DNA of 64,000 nt from Chlorobiota bacterium (GTDB lineage Bacteria > Bacteroidota > Ignavibacteria > OLB7): the NCBI GenBank assembly GCA_016700335.1, contig CP065014.1, positions 3,013,001-3,077,000 on the forward strand, given 5' to 3'. The notes beneath the pieces were generated by a model. That model had not been told where the DNA came from. It saw only the letters and a list, made by a program, of their open reading frames with translations, and did no database searches. This document shows, piece by piece, positions 35,463 through 43,803 of this stretch (position 1 is the stretch's first letter; every line of letters starts with the position of its first letter). A program made the position numbers and the translations under genes.

Positions 35463-36246
35463 TTAAAGAAAGTTCAAGTTTGACTGGTTCTGATTTTACT
35501 GATTCTAAAGCATTTGTAAATTCTGATGTATAATTTAAAGCAACAATTGCATCTAAATCAAACCCGTTTGCAGTAGCATCAAATAACGGATGAGTAGGGT
35601 CCTTTATTATACTTGAAACATCTTTTATTTTGATATATCTAATTGAATCCAAAGAAATTTTGCTTAAATCAAATCCATTTCCACCTGAACTTAAAATATT
35701 TTTAAAAAAATTCTCACCAAAAGTTGGTGTTATTCCAGCACAACCAATCAAACTTTCCTTGTTATATTCAAAGGCAACAAAGTTGACACCATCTTTACTT
35801 ACAGAGACTTCCGCTGGCTCAATATAAGTTAACAATTTTTTTCCTAAATAGTAATTAAAAGCATTTTCATAAACAATAAAGTCAATTCCTGGCTTATCAA
35901 TAATCTCAACTCTATTAAATTTTAATACAATTTCACCATCAATCCCTAAACTTAAAATTTCTTTCGGATTTATTGTTGGGATTTCAGCTCTGGCACTTGT
36001 ATCTGGATAACCTAACACATTAAATGGAAAATATTCAATTCCATAAATTGCATTTATCCCTGGAGAAAATGATTTTACTTCATCTGCTCCAATCTGAGCT
36101 TTAACCAAAACAATGTTGATAACAAACACAAACAATATTGAGGTTAAAATCCAAATATAAATATATAAAAATTTCAACAAAAATGTGCATGGAATCATAA
36201 CAATGATGGCTATTTTTTTAATAGATATTATAAAAATATTCATCAT
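35425..36246 (-). CDS. B12-operon cell-surface protein
   Basis: 273 residues with a very hydrophobic first 60 residues (possibly two helices; the second ends ILFVFVINIVLVKAQ, a likely signal). The mature part (SPGINAIYGIEYFP, LGYPDTSARAEIPTINPKEILSLGIDGEIVLKFN, FIVYENAF, PAEVSVSKDGVNFVAF, AGITPTFGEN, GGNGFDLSKI and TANGFDLDAIVALN) matches a family annotated only as cell-surface protein that recurs beside cobalamin receptors. It probably helps capture or hand over corrinoids at the surface. Its ATG overlaps the propeller gene stop (ATGA). Start choice among early Met residues is uncertain. Confidence 0.7.
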   Translation of the reverse strand: MMNIFIISIKKIAIIVMIPCTFLLKFLYIYIWILTSILFVFVINIVLVKAQIGADEVKSFSPGINAIYGIEYFPFNVLGYPDTSARAEIPTINPKEILSLGIDGEIVLKFNRVEIIDKPGIDFIVYENAFNYYLGKKLLTYIEPAEVSVSKDGVNFVAFEYNKESLIGCAGITPTFGENFFKNILSSGGNGFDLSKISLDSIRYIKIKDVSSIIKDPTHPLFDATANGFDLDAIVALNYTSEFTNALESVKSEPVKLELSLNDKKLSEMWFEF

Positions 36247-37643
36247 CTAATGATAGTTAATTTTTTTACCACTTCTTCACTAACTCCGCAAGTCATTTTA
36301 TAATAATAAGTTCCTTCAGATAATGATGATAAATCTAACAATATCGAATGAATACCATTTTCTAATTCTTTGTTTAAAAATTCTTCAATTAATTCACCTT
36401 TAATATTAAATAATGAAAGTTTTACTAATTTTCTATTTGATATATTTAAATCTATTCTAGTACTTGAAACAACTGGATTTGGGTAATTTTGAGAAATTTC
36501 ATCTTTTTTGATATCAGAACTTTTATGTTCAATTGAAGACATTAAAGTTTTAAAATCAAAGACCGTAATACTAGATTCTGGAGTATATTCTCCAGTTTTA
36601 AAAGCATTAGAAACAAAAATTTTATTTTTTACATTAATTATACTTTCTGCCTTTCCGTTAGTTTTATAAATTCTTTGAGTACCATTACTTTTAATATATC
36701 TTATATCACCAGAATAAGTACTCACAATCAATTCGTCATTTGGGAGTAATAACGTTTCTCTAGGTCCATCAAAACCTAATGTGCCAACTTGAATGCTTTT
36801 TAAAACTATCCCTTTAAATAAACTAATAACTGATATTGATTGGCTTCCATTGAGTGTCACATAAGCTAGATTTTTAATTGTATCTATAGCTATATGGTTA
36901 GCTCCATCACCTATTGAATCAACAGAATTTTTATCTGAATCTGTTAATATACTTAATGAGGAATTTTTTAATCCAAAAGATCCTTCATTTACAACCAAAC
37001 TTATAATTTTATTATTTAGCATTATTGATGAAATCATTCCAGGATTTATTCCTGTAATTAATTCAGACTTCAATTCATAAGTAAGTGGATTAAATAACAT
37101 CAATTTTCCTGGACTTATAAAATCTGAAGCTCTTTTAGATGCATAAATTGTTTTGTTTAAATTATTATAGTAAACTGAAGAAAAATTTCCTTTTGTTATT
37201 ACTTCAGAAATTTGTGGATTACTTAATTCAAACACTCGAATTTCACCACCAATATTAGCATAAAGTAACTGGTCTGTATAATTTACTCCAACTCTTAAAG
37301 GGTAAGAATCAAATAAAAAATTAAATCTGTAATTGGATTTAATAATCTCTTTATCTGGATCAATAATAAACCATTCTGGATAAACTTCACCTGAGTCTTT
37401 TTCAATTTTACCATCGAAATTTTTATCGTAGCCAGCAGTAAGTATGTTTAGTTCATTTTTTGACTCATTAAAGAAAATAAAAGATGGGGAAGCTGATCCT
37501 GGAAGTTCAATTTTTCTAGAATCTTGAGCAATTAGAGTTGAACTAAAACTCAATAATAAAGTAACGAGTAGAGTGAATAATAATTTAAAATCAATTTGAA
37601 TTTTATTGAATTTAAATTTTAGATTTTTGTTTGGAGGTTTCAT
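36243..37643 (-). CDS. BtuG-like beta-propeller with T9SS sorting domain
   Basis: 466 residues. The signal peptide ends near residue 40 (LLLSFSSTLIAQ). The mature region is a propeller of YVTN/YncE-like blades: repeated strand patterns such as YADQLLYANIGGEIRVFELSN-type sequence, KTIYASKRASDF, NLAYVTLNGSQSISVISL, GIVLKSIQVGTLGFDGP and NELIVSTYSGDIRYIK. The last 80 residues are a T9SS type A domain (SQNYPNPVVSSTRIDLNIS, LFNIKGELIEEF, LSEGTYYYKMTCG). In Bacteroides the B12-binding BtuG is a YncE-like propeller lipoprotein coupled to BtuB; here there is no lipobox. First gene after the riboswitch. Cobalamin binding is inferred from context. Confidence 0.78.
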   Translation of the reverse strand: MKPPNKNLKFKFNKIQIDFKLLFTLLVTLLLSFSSTLIAQDSRKIELPGSASPSFIFFNESKNELNILTAGYDKNFDGKIEKDSGEVYPEWFIIDPDKEIIKSNYRFNFLFDSYPLRVGVNYTDQLLYANIGGEIRVFELSNPQISEVITKGNFSSVYYNNLNKTIYASKRASDFISPGKLMLFNPLTYELKSELITGINPGMISSIMLNNKIISLVVNEGSFGLKNSSLSILTDSDKNSVDSIGDGANHIAIDTIKNLAYVTLNGSQSISVISLFKGIVLKSIQVGTLGFDGPRETLLLPNDELIVSTYSGDIRYIKSNGTQRIYKTNGKAESIINVKNKIFVSNAFKTGEYTPESSITVFDFKTLMSSIEHKSSDIKKDEISQNYPNPVVSSTRIDLNISNRKLVKLSLFNIKGELIEEFLNKELENGIHSILLDLSSLSEGTYYYKMTCGVSEEVVKKLTIIR

Positions 37644-37819
37644 TTCGTAACAAATTTAAATTGCTTCTTTGCCAAATAAAGAAGACGTTAAAAAATTTGA
37701 TGAAAAATGATTTTTTAGAATTTTTAAGAAAAGAAGCCTAAAAATACTAACATAACATTTCCTCATCTTTCAGTGTTGGCGCACCGATTGACGTTTTAAA
37801 AACGAATCTGATGAAGTTA

Positions 37820-38008
37820 CACTTAAGGCAGGTCTTCCGGCTTCGGGGTCATTCTCCATTTTGTTAACCTTCCCGCAAATTATTTGCAGTGGTTTTAAAT
37901 TTAATGTTTAAAACATTATAAACAAAATTTTGTATCCCGTTACGGCGGCGCAACCGCCAACGAATTAAACGTTGTTCCCTATTCTCCTTTAATTAAAAAG
38001 GCACCTTG
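37820..38008 (-). promoter_or_regulatory. Cobalamin (B12) riboswitch
   Basis: On the minus strand, in order: GGTGCC (38005-38000), an A/G-rich AGGGAA segment, a GC hairpin GGCGG-TTGCG-CCGCC (37958-37944), CGGGATAC, CCACTG (37892-37887), GGGAAGG (37874-37868) and the B12 box AGCCGGAAGACCTGCC (37842-37827). These are the conserved elements of the adenosylcobalamin-type aptamer in the correct order. It stands in a 630-base gap about 180 bases before the propeller gene. TATATTTG at 38030-38023 is a candidate -7 element just upstream. Confidence 0.93.
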
Positions 38009-38277
38009 TGTTTTTACAATTACAAATATATAGACTCTGATTAAATATGAGTTATAATTAATAGATAAATAATAGGAAATAAATAACTATTTACCTATTT
38101 TTTTTAATGTGAGGTTGAAATAAAAACAGACTTTGAGTATTAGAACTTTATTTAACAATTTATTTCAATTTAAATTTGGATATTTAATTATCCAAATCTA
38201 AGCAAATACTGAAATTATAATTGTTTAGTTTGATTTATAAATATTTATTAATTTTGTATTAAAAATATAGATTGTTA

Positions 38278-40032
38278 CTAGAACCCTAACATTTTTTTTC
38301 TGGCTTCAATAATATCTTTTGGTGCTAATTCATCAACGATTAAGTTGATAGTATCATTTTCAATTTTTAGAATCTCACCTTTAACAATCTCACCATTCAT
38401 TTTTTTTACAGAAGCATAATTTTTGCCTGATTCATTACTAACTTTTGTCCAACTTTTAATTGTATCTCCAACTTTAAAACCAATTACTTCAAATGTTGAG
38501 TTTGGAACTAAAGATTTAATAACATAACCCCCCCCATCTTTAATGAAATCAAACCCAACCCCAATTTCTTCTTTAACAATCTTACCCCCCCCCAATTTTA
38601 AACCAATTGCTGGTAATAATTGCTTGGCTTGTGGAATTTCCAACCCATCAATATAACTTGAATAAAAATCATCTAATTTAGTTCCAGTACTTTTTTCAAT
38701 TATAGGTATAATATCTTGATCTTTAAATGTAATACCTTTCTTACCATACTCTTCATTTAAGAATCTCAAAGCATCATCTAACGATTTTTTGTTATTTGTT
38801 TGTGAACGAATAGTTACATCTAACAAAAACCCAAGTGCTGGACCTTTTGTATATAGACCCATCAATTGATACATATTAGCTTCGGTAATTTTAAGGCTTA
38901 GTTCAGTTATTGTTCTTTTTTGTTTCTCTTTTATCAGTGGAAGCAAATCTCGTTCCATATCATCTAAAAAATTCTTTTTTGTTGTAATACCATACCTAAC
39001 TGGAAGAAGTCTTGCATAATATTCAGTAATACCTTCATGAAACCAAAGTGATTTTGTTTTTGGTCCTTTTTGATAATCAAAAGGTCCTAATTCAGTAACA
39101 TGGATTCTTTTTGGAGACCACAAATGGAAAAATTCATGAGCAAATACCCCAATTAAATCAGTTTCTAATTTATCCTCGTCGGTATATGGCATTCTATAAG
39201 CTGAGCTATTTGAATGCTCTAAAGCACCATATCCAAAATCACCTCTTCCAAATTCTTCTAAATAAACCTGAAAAACATATCTTTTATATGGAATATCATT
39301 GAAAAAATCTGTTTCGGCATTCACAACTTTCTCAGTCATGATTTGAATTTTCTTCAAAGTAGTTGGCTTTAAACTCTTAGGTGAAATTATGGCAATTGTA
39401 TGTGGAATATTTTTCACATTAAAATCTATTCTCTGAAATTTCCCACACATAATTGGTGCATCCACTAATTCATCATAATCTTTTGCTATAAATCCATTTT
39501 TGGTTCCGATTTGTGGATCTAAACCATAAACTATATCCCAATTAGGGGGGAGGGTATAATTAACTGTAAAAGGTATATTTTTTTTTCCTTCAACATAACC
39601 AAACATAGCAGTTCCATTTGCAAAAGCAAACTTATTTTCTACATCAGATAAAGCAAACCAAGCTGATCTAGAATCATACTCAAAATCATCAACAATATAA
39701 CTTAATTTTAAAGTTTTATTTTTTGAAGATGAAAAAGTGAATGTATTTGAATCTAATTTTGTTGATAAAATAGTATTTTGTAAATTCAATCCTTGAACTT
39801 TAAAGTTTTCAACTTTAGCTCCATAATTTACAATGTCATACGCTCCAGGAGCCCAAACAGGAAAGTAAAATTTTATATTTTCATTATTTACTCCGTTTAA
39901 AATTGCTTCTACATTTATTGTTTCTCTTTTTAAATCAAAAGAAACAGAATAGTTTATAGACGATTGCGCCATTGCAATGCTAGCAATGGCGCAATAAAAA
40001 AATGATACTTTAAAAAAATTCGAATAATTCAA
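38278..40032 (-). CDS. M61-family metallopeptidase with PDZ domain
   Basis: 584 residues with a signal peptide (to about residue 22, SIAMAQ). The N-terminal beta domain (FYFPVWAPGAYDIVNYG, the M61 signature) is followed by the thermolysin-like catalytic domain with HEFFH at 299-303 and Glu333 in FHEGITEYYA as third zinc ligand. A helical domain and a C-terminal PDZ domain (about 475-560) follow, with two GGG stretches near 480 and 500 and GFKVGDTIKSW. Related glycyl aminopeptidases act on peptides in the periplasm. Two poly-G coding tracts lie in the PDZ (38528-38535 and 38585-38593). It is the last gene of the minus-strand group that starts at 42220. Confidence 0.9.
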   Translation of the reverse strand: MNYSNFFKVSFFYCAIASIAMAQSSINYSVSFDLKRETINVEAILNGVNNENIKFYFPVWAPGAYDIVNYGAKVENFKVQGLNLQNTILSTKLDSNTFTFSSSKNKTLKLSYIVDDFEYDSRSAWFALSDVENKFAFANGTAMFGYVEGKKNIPFTVNYTLPPNWDIVYGLDPQIGTKNGFIAKDYDELVDAPIMCGKFQRIDFNVKNIPHTIAIISPKSLKPTTLKKIQIMTEKVVNAETDFFNDIPYKRYVFQVYLEEFGRGDFGYGALEHSNSSAYRMPYTDEDKLETDLIGVFAHEFFHLWSPKRIHVTELGPFDYQKGPKTKSLWFHEGITEYYARLLPVRYGITTKKNFLDDMERDLLPLIKEKQKRTITELSLKITEANMYQLMGLYTKGPALGFLLDVTIRSQTNNKKSLDDALRFLNEEYGKKGITFKDQDIIPIIEKSTGTKLDDFYSSYIDGLEIPQAKQLLPAIGLKLGGGKIVKEEIGVGFDFIKDGGGYVIKSLVPNSTFEVIGFKVGDTIKSWTKVSNESGKNYASVKKMNGEIVKGEILKIENDTINLIVDELAPKDIIEARKKMLGF

Positions 40033-40076
40033 AATTTTATATTATTATAGGTAATTTAGATTAAACAGTATTGATT

Positions 40077-40562
40077 TTAGTCTTTTTTATTAGTATAATC
40101 ATCCCATTTAGTAGATTTATAAATATCCTCACCAAAATATTTTATTACTTTTAAAAAATCCTTTGGGGAATAATAACCTGAAACAACAGTCAGTAATTTC
40201 CCTTCTCTATCAACGAATGCTGTTGCAGGATACCCAGTAATTCCAAGTGCTTTGTTAAATTCTGAGTAAGTATATTTTTTTTCGTTAAATTCAAGTGATC
40301 CTTCTTTTTCTGGATTCATTTTTGAAGCTATGAAATTTTTATTTAAATATTTCACAACTTCTTCATTTGAATAAGTATCCCTATCCATTCTTTTGCACCA
40401 CCCACACCAATCGGTATAGACATCAATTACAACCAATTTTTTTTCAGTAATGGCTTTTGGTAATGCATTCTCGACATTAGACCAACTTAGTTCTAGTATG
40501 CTAAAAGCACTCAAACTAAAAACAACTATAACTATTGATAGTACTTGTAATACAACTTTCAT
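40077..40562 (-). CDS. Secreted thioredoxin-like protein
   Basis: 161 residues. A signal peptide or N-terminal anchor (VVLQVLSIVIVVFSLSAFS) precedes a thioredoxin-fold domain with the redox motif CGWC (Cys53, Cys56) in VYTDWCGWCKRMDRDTYSN, the cis-Pro segment GITGYPATAFVDREGKLL, and YYSPKDFLKVIKYF. This matches the thioredoxin_7/SoxW-like group of exported oxidoreductases that reduce or exchange disulfides in the periplasm. It lies 72 bases after the transketolase gene and 44 before the M61 gene, in the same orientation. Confidence 0.88.
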   Translation of the reverse strand: MKVVLQVLSIVIVVFSLSAFSILELSWSNVENALPKAITEKKLVVIDVYTDWCGWCKRMDRDTYSNEEVVKYLNKNFIASKMNPEKEGSLEFNEKKYTYSEFNKALGITGYPATAFVDREGKLLTVVSGYYSPKDFLKVIKYFGEDIYKSTKWDDYTNKKD

Positions 40563-40634
40563 TTAAAAACTAAATAATTCTTTTAAAAAAATTAACTGAC
40601 TTTAAAAATATTTAAATTTATTTATTAAACTTAA

Positions 40635-41474
40635 TTAAATCAATTCTGATAAAGCTTGTTCTGCTTGTTCTTGTGTTGGTGGTTTTCCATGCCATTCAAA
40701 CTTATCTTGCATAAAAGAAACTCCATTACCCATGAAAGTTTTAGCAATTATGCATGTTGGTTTACCAGTTATTGTTTTAAATTCATCAAATGCTGCTAAT
40801 AACTGTGCAGGATTATGTCCATCAACTTCTATAACATGAAAATTGAAACTTTTAAATTTATCAACTATTGGGTAAACATCCATAACTTCTTTTATTCTAC
40901 CATCAATTTGGCAATCATTATTATCAACAATCATACAAAAATTATCTAACTTATAATGAGCCGCACACATTACAGCTTCCCATATTGAACCTTCTTGTAA
41001 TTCACCATCACCGGTTAATGAAAATACATTGGCATTATTTTTATTAATTAATTTATCACTCATTGCCATACCTACAGCAATAGATAACCCTTGACCTAAT
41101 GATCCGCTACTTGTTTCTATACCTGGTAAATGCATATCTCTTCCAGGATGACCTTGAAGTCTGCTTCCAAATTTCCTTAGTGTTAAAAGCTCACTTTTAG
41201 GAAAAAAACCAGCATTTGCCAAAGTTGCATACAAAACAGGACACATATGCCCTGCACTCAATACAAATCTATCACGACCTTCCAATTCAGGATTTAATGG
41301 ATCGTAATTCATTACCCCACCCATATAAAGAGTTGCAAAAATATCCGATGAACCTAGGGGACCCCCAGAATGACCAGATTTTGCTATTACTAAAGATTTA
41401 ATAATATCACGACGAATCTCTTTTGAAATTTCAGATAATGCTTCTGGTGATTGTCTTTTATTTTCGAACTTCAT
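40635..41474 (-). CDS. Transketolase N-terminal subunit
   Basis: 279 residues, half the length of a full transketolase. It carries the TPP-binding half: IAKSGHSGGPLGSSDIFATLY, DRFVLSAGHMCPVLYA, GHPGRDMHLPGIETSSGSLGQGLSIAVGMA, the motif GDGELQEGS and the Mg ligand region NNDCQIDG. Split transketolases are normal in many archaea and bacteria, but the C-terminal (pyrimidine-binding) subunit usually follows directly. Here the next gene is a thioredoxin-like protein. The partner must lie outside the window. It links the pentose phosphate pathway with glycolytic intermediates. Confidence 0.92.
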   Translation of the reverse strand: MKFENKRQSPEALSEISKEIRRDIIKSLVIAKSGHSGGPLGSSDIFATLYMGGVMNYDPLNPELEGRDRFVLSAGHMCPVLYATLANAGFFPKSELLTLRKFGSRLQGHPGRDMHLPGIETSSGSLGQGLSIAVGMAMSDKLINKNNANVFSLTGDGELQEGSIWEAVMCAAHYKLDNFCMIVDNNDCQIDGRIKEVMDVYPIVDKFKSFNFHVIEVDGHNPAQLLAAFDEFKTITGKPTCIIAKTFMGNGVSFMQDKFEWHGKPPTQEQAEQALSELI

Positions 41475-41509
41475 TTAAATTTATGATAATTTAATAGTAT
41501 TTAAATCAA

Positions 41510-42220
41510 TTATTTAACCCAATTTAATCCATCATCAGAGATTATTTTATATTGAATTTCATTTCCCGAAACTGATAAAACTTGAATTTTAATATCTTTA
41601 TAATCTATAATTTTATTTGGAGAAACTTCAAAATTTAAATCTGTTGTTTTTGATGGTTTTCCAGATGGGTTAGTATATTCATTATAACTTACGTTTAATT
41701 TATTTCCATCAAGTGAGTTAAAAATCATTTCTGCTTTAAAAGCCTCCTTATTTGGCACACTTTCAACAAACTTAAACAACTGCTCTTTTGTAAATTCATC
41801 CTCTGCAAAAACAGCACCTGGTAATGTTTGGCTTAAACTTATCCATCCTTTATGAACGTAACCTTCCCGGTCTATAATTATTCCATTTGAAAAATTTCCA
41901 TTATAAATAATTAATTTGGATGTATCTCTTTGTAATCTACCCCAAACTTCAAATTTCATACCTTTTGTAATTTTTGATTGAAAATTTGAAGCACCTGCGT
42001 TTGGAGGTTGATAATCCAAATTGGATTCATAAGAAATTTTATTAACTAAGGTTTTACCTGAAAACAATGGGCTACCAACTTTGGCATTTAAAGTTTCTCC
42101 AATAGTATAATTTTTACTTTTTTTCCTAATTCCGCTACCATAAAGCAATACCTTTTCAGAAGTTAAGCACCCCGATAATAATGAGAATATAACACTGGCA
42201 ATTAAATATTTTTTAAACAT
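41510..42220 (-). CDS. Lipoprotein of unknown function
   Basis: 236 residues. The lipobox LLSGC places the lipidated Cys at residue 18 of MFKKYLIASVIFSLLSGCLTSEK. The mature part is soluble and beta-rich, with motifs such as KGMKFEVWGRLQRDTSKLIIYNG and IDYKDIKIQVLSVSGNEIQYKIISDDGLNW. No family is recognised. It is the first gene of the minus-strand group to M61. A TAGTTTTG at 42249-42242 on the minus strand is a candidate -7 element that lies back to back with the DUF983 promoter. Confidence 0.7.
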   Translation of the reverse strand: MFKKYLIASVIFSLLSGCLTSEKVLLYGSGIRKKSKNYTIGETLNAKVGSPLFSGKTLVNKISYESNLDYQPPNAGASNFQSKITKGMKFEVWGRLQRDTSKLIIYNGNFSNGIIIDREGYVHKGWISLSQTLPGAVFAEDEFTKEQLFKFVESVPNKEAFKAEMIFNSLDGNKLNVSYNEYTNPSGKPSKTTDLNFEVSPNKIIDYKDIKIQVLSVSGNEIQYKIISDDGLNWVK

Positions 42221-42230
42221 TTTTTTTTAT

Positions 42231-42260
42231 TTGAATAATTTCAAAACTACGATATTTTTG
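42231..42260 (+). promoter_or_regulatory. Bacteroidota-type promoter of the DUF983 gene
   Basis: TTG at 42231-42233, exactly 19 bases, then TATTTTTG at 42253-42260. This is the TTG-N19-TAnnTTTG consensus of the Bacteroidota primary sigma factor. Transcription should begin near 42267, giving a 60-base leader to the ATG at 42327. A minus-strand TAGTTTTG (42249-42242) for the divergent lipoprotein gene lies only three bases away; it lacks a spaced TTG. Confidence 0.65.
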
Positions 42261-42326
42261 CATATTAGTTAATTACAATTTGAATTTAACTTTTTTACAA
42301 TTTCAATCAATTTTATTTTATTTTTT

Positions 42327-42698
42327 ATGAAAAAGTTAATTGAAAATCCTTATAAATTATCTATTCTTCAGATGTTAAAAGGGAAGTGCCCAATATGTTT
42401 CGAAGCAAAAATATTTAAAGGTACAGTAACTATGAATGATAATTGCCCTAATTGTGGTTTTAAATTTGAAAGAGAAACAGGTTACTTTTTAGGAGCAATG
42501 CATTTTAGTTATATATGGGCTGGAATAATATTAGTCTTATTAATTTTTATATTAACACTTTTTTTTCCAGATATAAGAGAATATAAGCTTGTGCCATTTG
42601 CAACTATACTTTTAATACCATTTGTTCCAATTTCATTCAGATATTCAAGAATTGTGTGGATATATTTTGATTTATACTTTGATAGAAATAAGAAATGA
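42327..42698 (+). CDS. DUF983 zinc-ribbon membrane protein
   Basis: 123 residues. A small zinc-ribbon-like start (GKCPICFEAKIFKG, then NCPNCGFKFERETGYFLGAMHFSY) is followed by two TM helices (about 67-87 and 93-113). The motif set fits DUF983, an uncharacterised family found in Bacteroidota and proteobacteria, in some taxa near cytochrome oxidase genes. No respiratory genes are nearby here. It has a convincing own promoter at 42231-42260. Function unknown. Confidence 0.85.
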   Translation: MKKLIENPYKLSILQMLKGKCPICFEAKIFKGTVTMNDNCPNCGFKFERETGYFLGAMHFSYIWAGIILVLLIFILTLFFPDIREYKLVPFATILLIPFVPISFRYSRIVWIYFDLYFDRNKK

Positions 42699-42752
42699 TG
42701 TCAATCAAAAATAGAAAGTCATCATTAATTATAAATTAGCTTTTAATGTTTG

Positions 42753-43582
42753 TTATCTTACAGAATCTGGAGTTATAAATTTTTTGTTGTTATTTGCATT
42801 ACAATCAAAATTTGTTCTATTATTAGTTTCAAAATAAACTATTTTACCTTCAACTCCATTTCCAGGAATATTATCCCACATACTATAATAAGTTAATGCA
42901 ATTATTTCCTGACCAGCAAGAATAGCAAATCCTAGTCTTGCTATAACTGAATTTGGATTAACTCCTATCCACCATTTTAACTGAACATTATCCCTAGTAC
43001 CATTTTGGTGGTTGGTATACATTATGTGGCTGATAAGTTCTTAACATACATAGTAATATCAATTTTTCCCTTTCTTGTTGGATCAATGCTTCTAGTAGCA
43101 GTTATTTTCTCAATAGATGAATCTACACAATTTTTATCAGTTGCACCCCCATTTATCTCATTGTTATTAATTTGAGGAACTTTACTTGCACATTTTAATC
43201 TTATTACTGCTTTTTCTGAAAATTTCTCATTTGATAACCAAGCTTTTACTTGTTGCCAATGTTCACCTTCAGCCCCTAAAGTCCAAGTAGTTGAAATACT
43301 TTGGCTTCATGATGAATAGAAAGTTAATGTGTTTGTTGGAGCAATTGCCCCATCGCTTCTTAAAAGGTGTATTTAATTGTAACTGGTGTTTTCTTTGAAA
43401 TTTTTCCTTCTACTTTTATTTCACCATTAAATTGAAATTACATGTGGACAAGATCCTGAAAACTCTGATGGTGATACTGTATTTAGGCTTATATTAACAA
43501 TTTCACCAGATTGAGAATGTAAGTTTCCAAATAATGTAAATGTAATTACGATGAATAAAATTAAATTTAATAATGTTTTCAT
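42753..43582 (-). pseudogene. Degraded secreted-protein gene (three frameshifts and one stop)
   Basis: Translating piecewise recovers one ancestral protein: a signal peptide from ATG 43582 (MKTLLNLILFIVITFTLFG), SPSEFSGSCPHVI, then after a shift near 43430 QFNGEIKVEGKISKKTP, after a second near 43362 LRSDGAIAPTNTLTFYSS, a TGA at 43309-43307, SISTTWTLGAEGEHWQQVKAWL, and after a third near 43023 the last 89 codons. The pattern (Cys-Pro, RSDGA..P..TLTF, TTWTLG) resembles an extracellular beta-sandwich domain common in secreted bacterial and eukaryotic proteins, recalled from memory. Four lesions argue for real decay rather than a single sequencing error. The ORF 42753-43022 alone is only its remnant. 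Confidence 0.75.
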
Positions 43583-43747
43583 TTTTAGTTTTTGTTTGTA
43601 GTTTTATTTTTTAAAATTGTTTATGTAATTAATTATGTTTTAAATATAATCTTATCTCATTGCAATTTGAGTTTAAAAAGTTGCATCATATTTAAAATAT
43701 TTGTTTAATTAAATTTTTACAACAATAAATTTTATTAATATAAAAAC

Positions 43748-43783
43748 AAAGCAGGCATGGAGATAGCCCCACGCCTGCTTTTA
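43748..43783 (-). terminator. Intrinsic terminator of the giant surface-protein gene
   Basis: Stem AAAGCAGGC (43748-43756) / GCCTGCTTT (43773-43781), with further pairing inside the loop; on the minus strand it is followed by GTTTTTAT. It lies about 20 bases after the stop of the 3824-codon gene. Confidence 0.85.
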
Positions 43784-43803
43784 TAATAATGTTCTGCGAT
43801 CCT

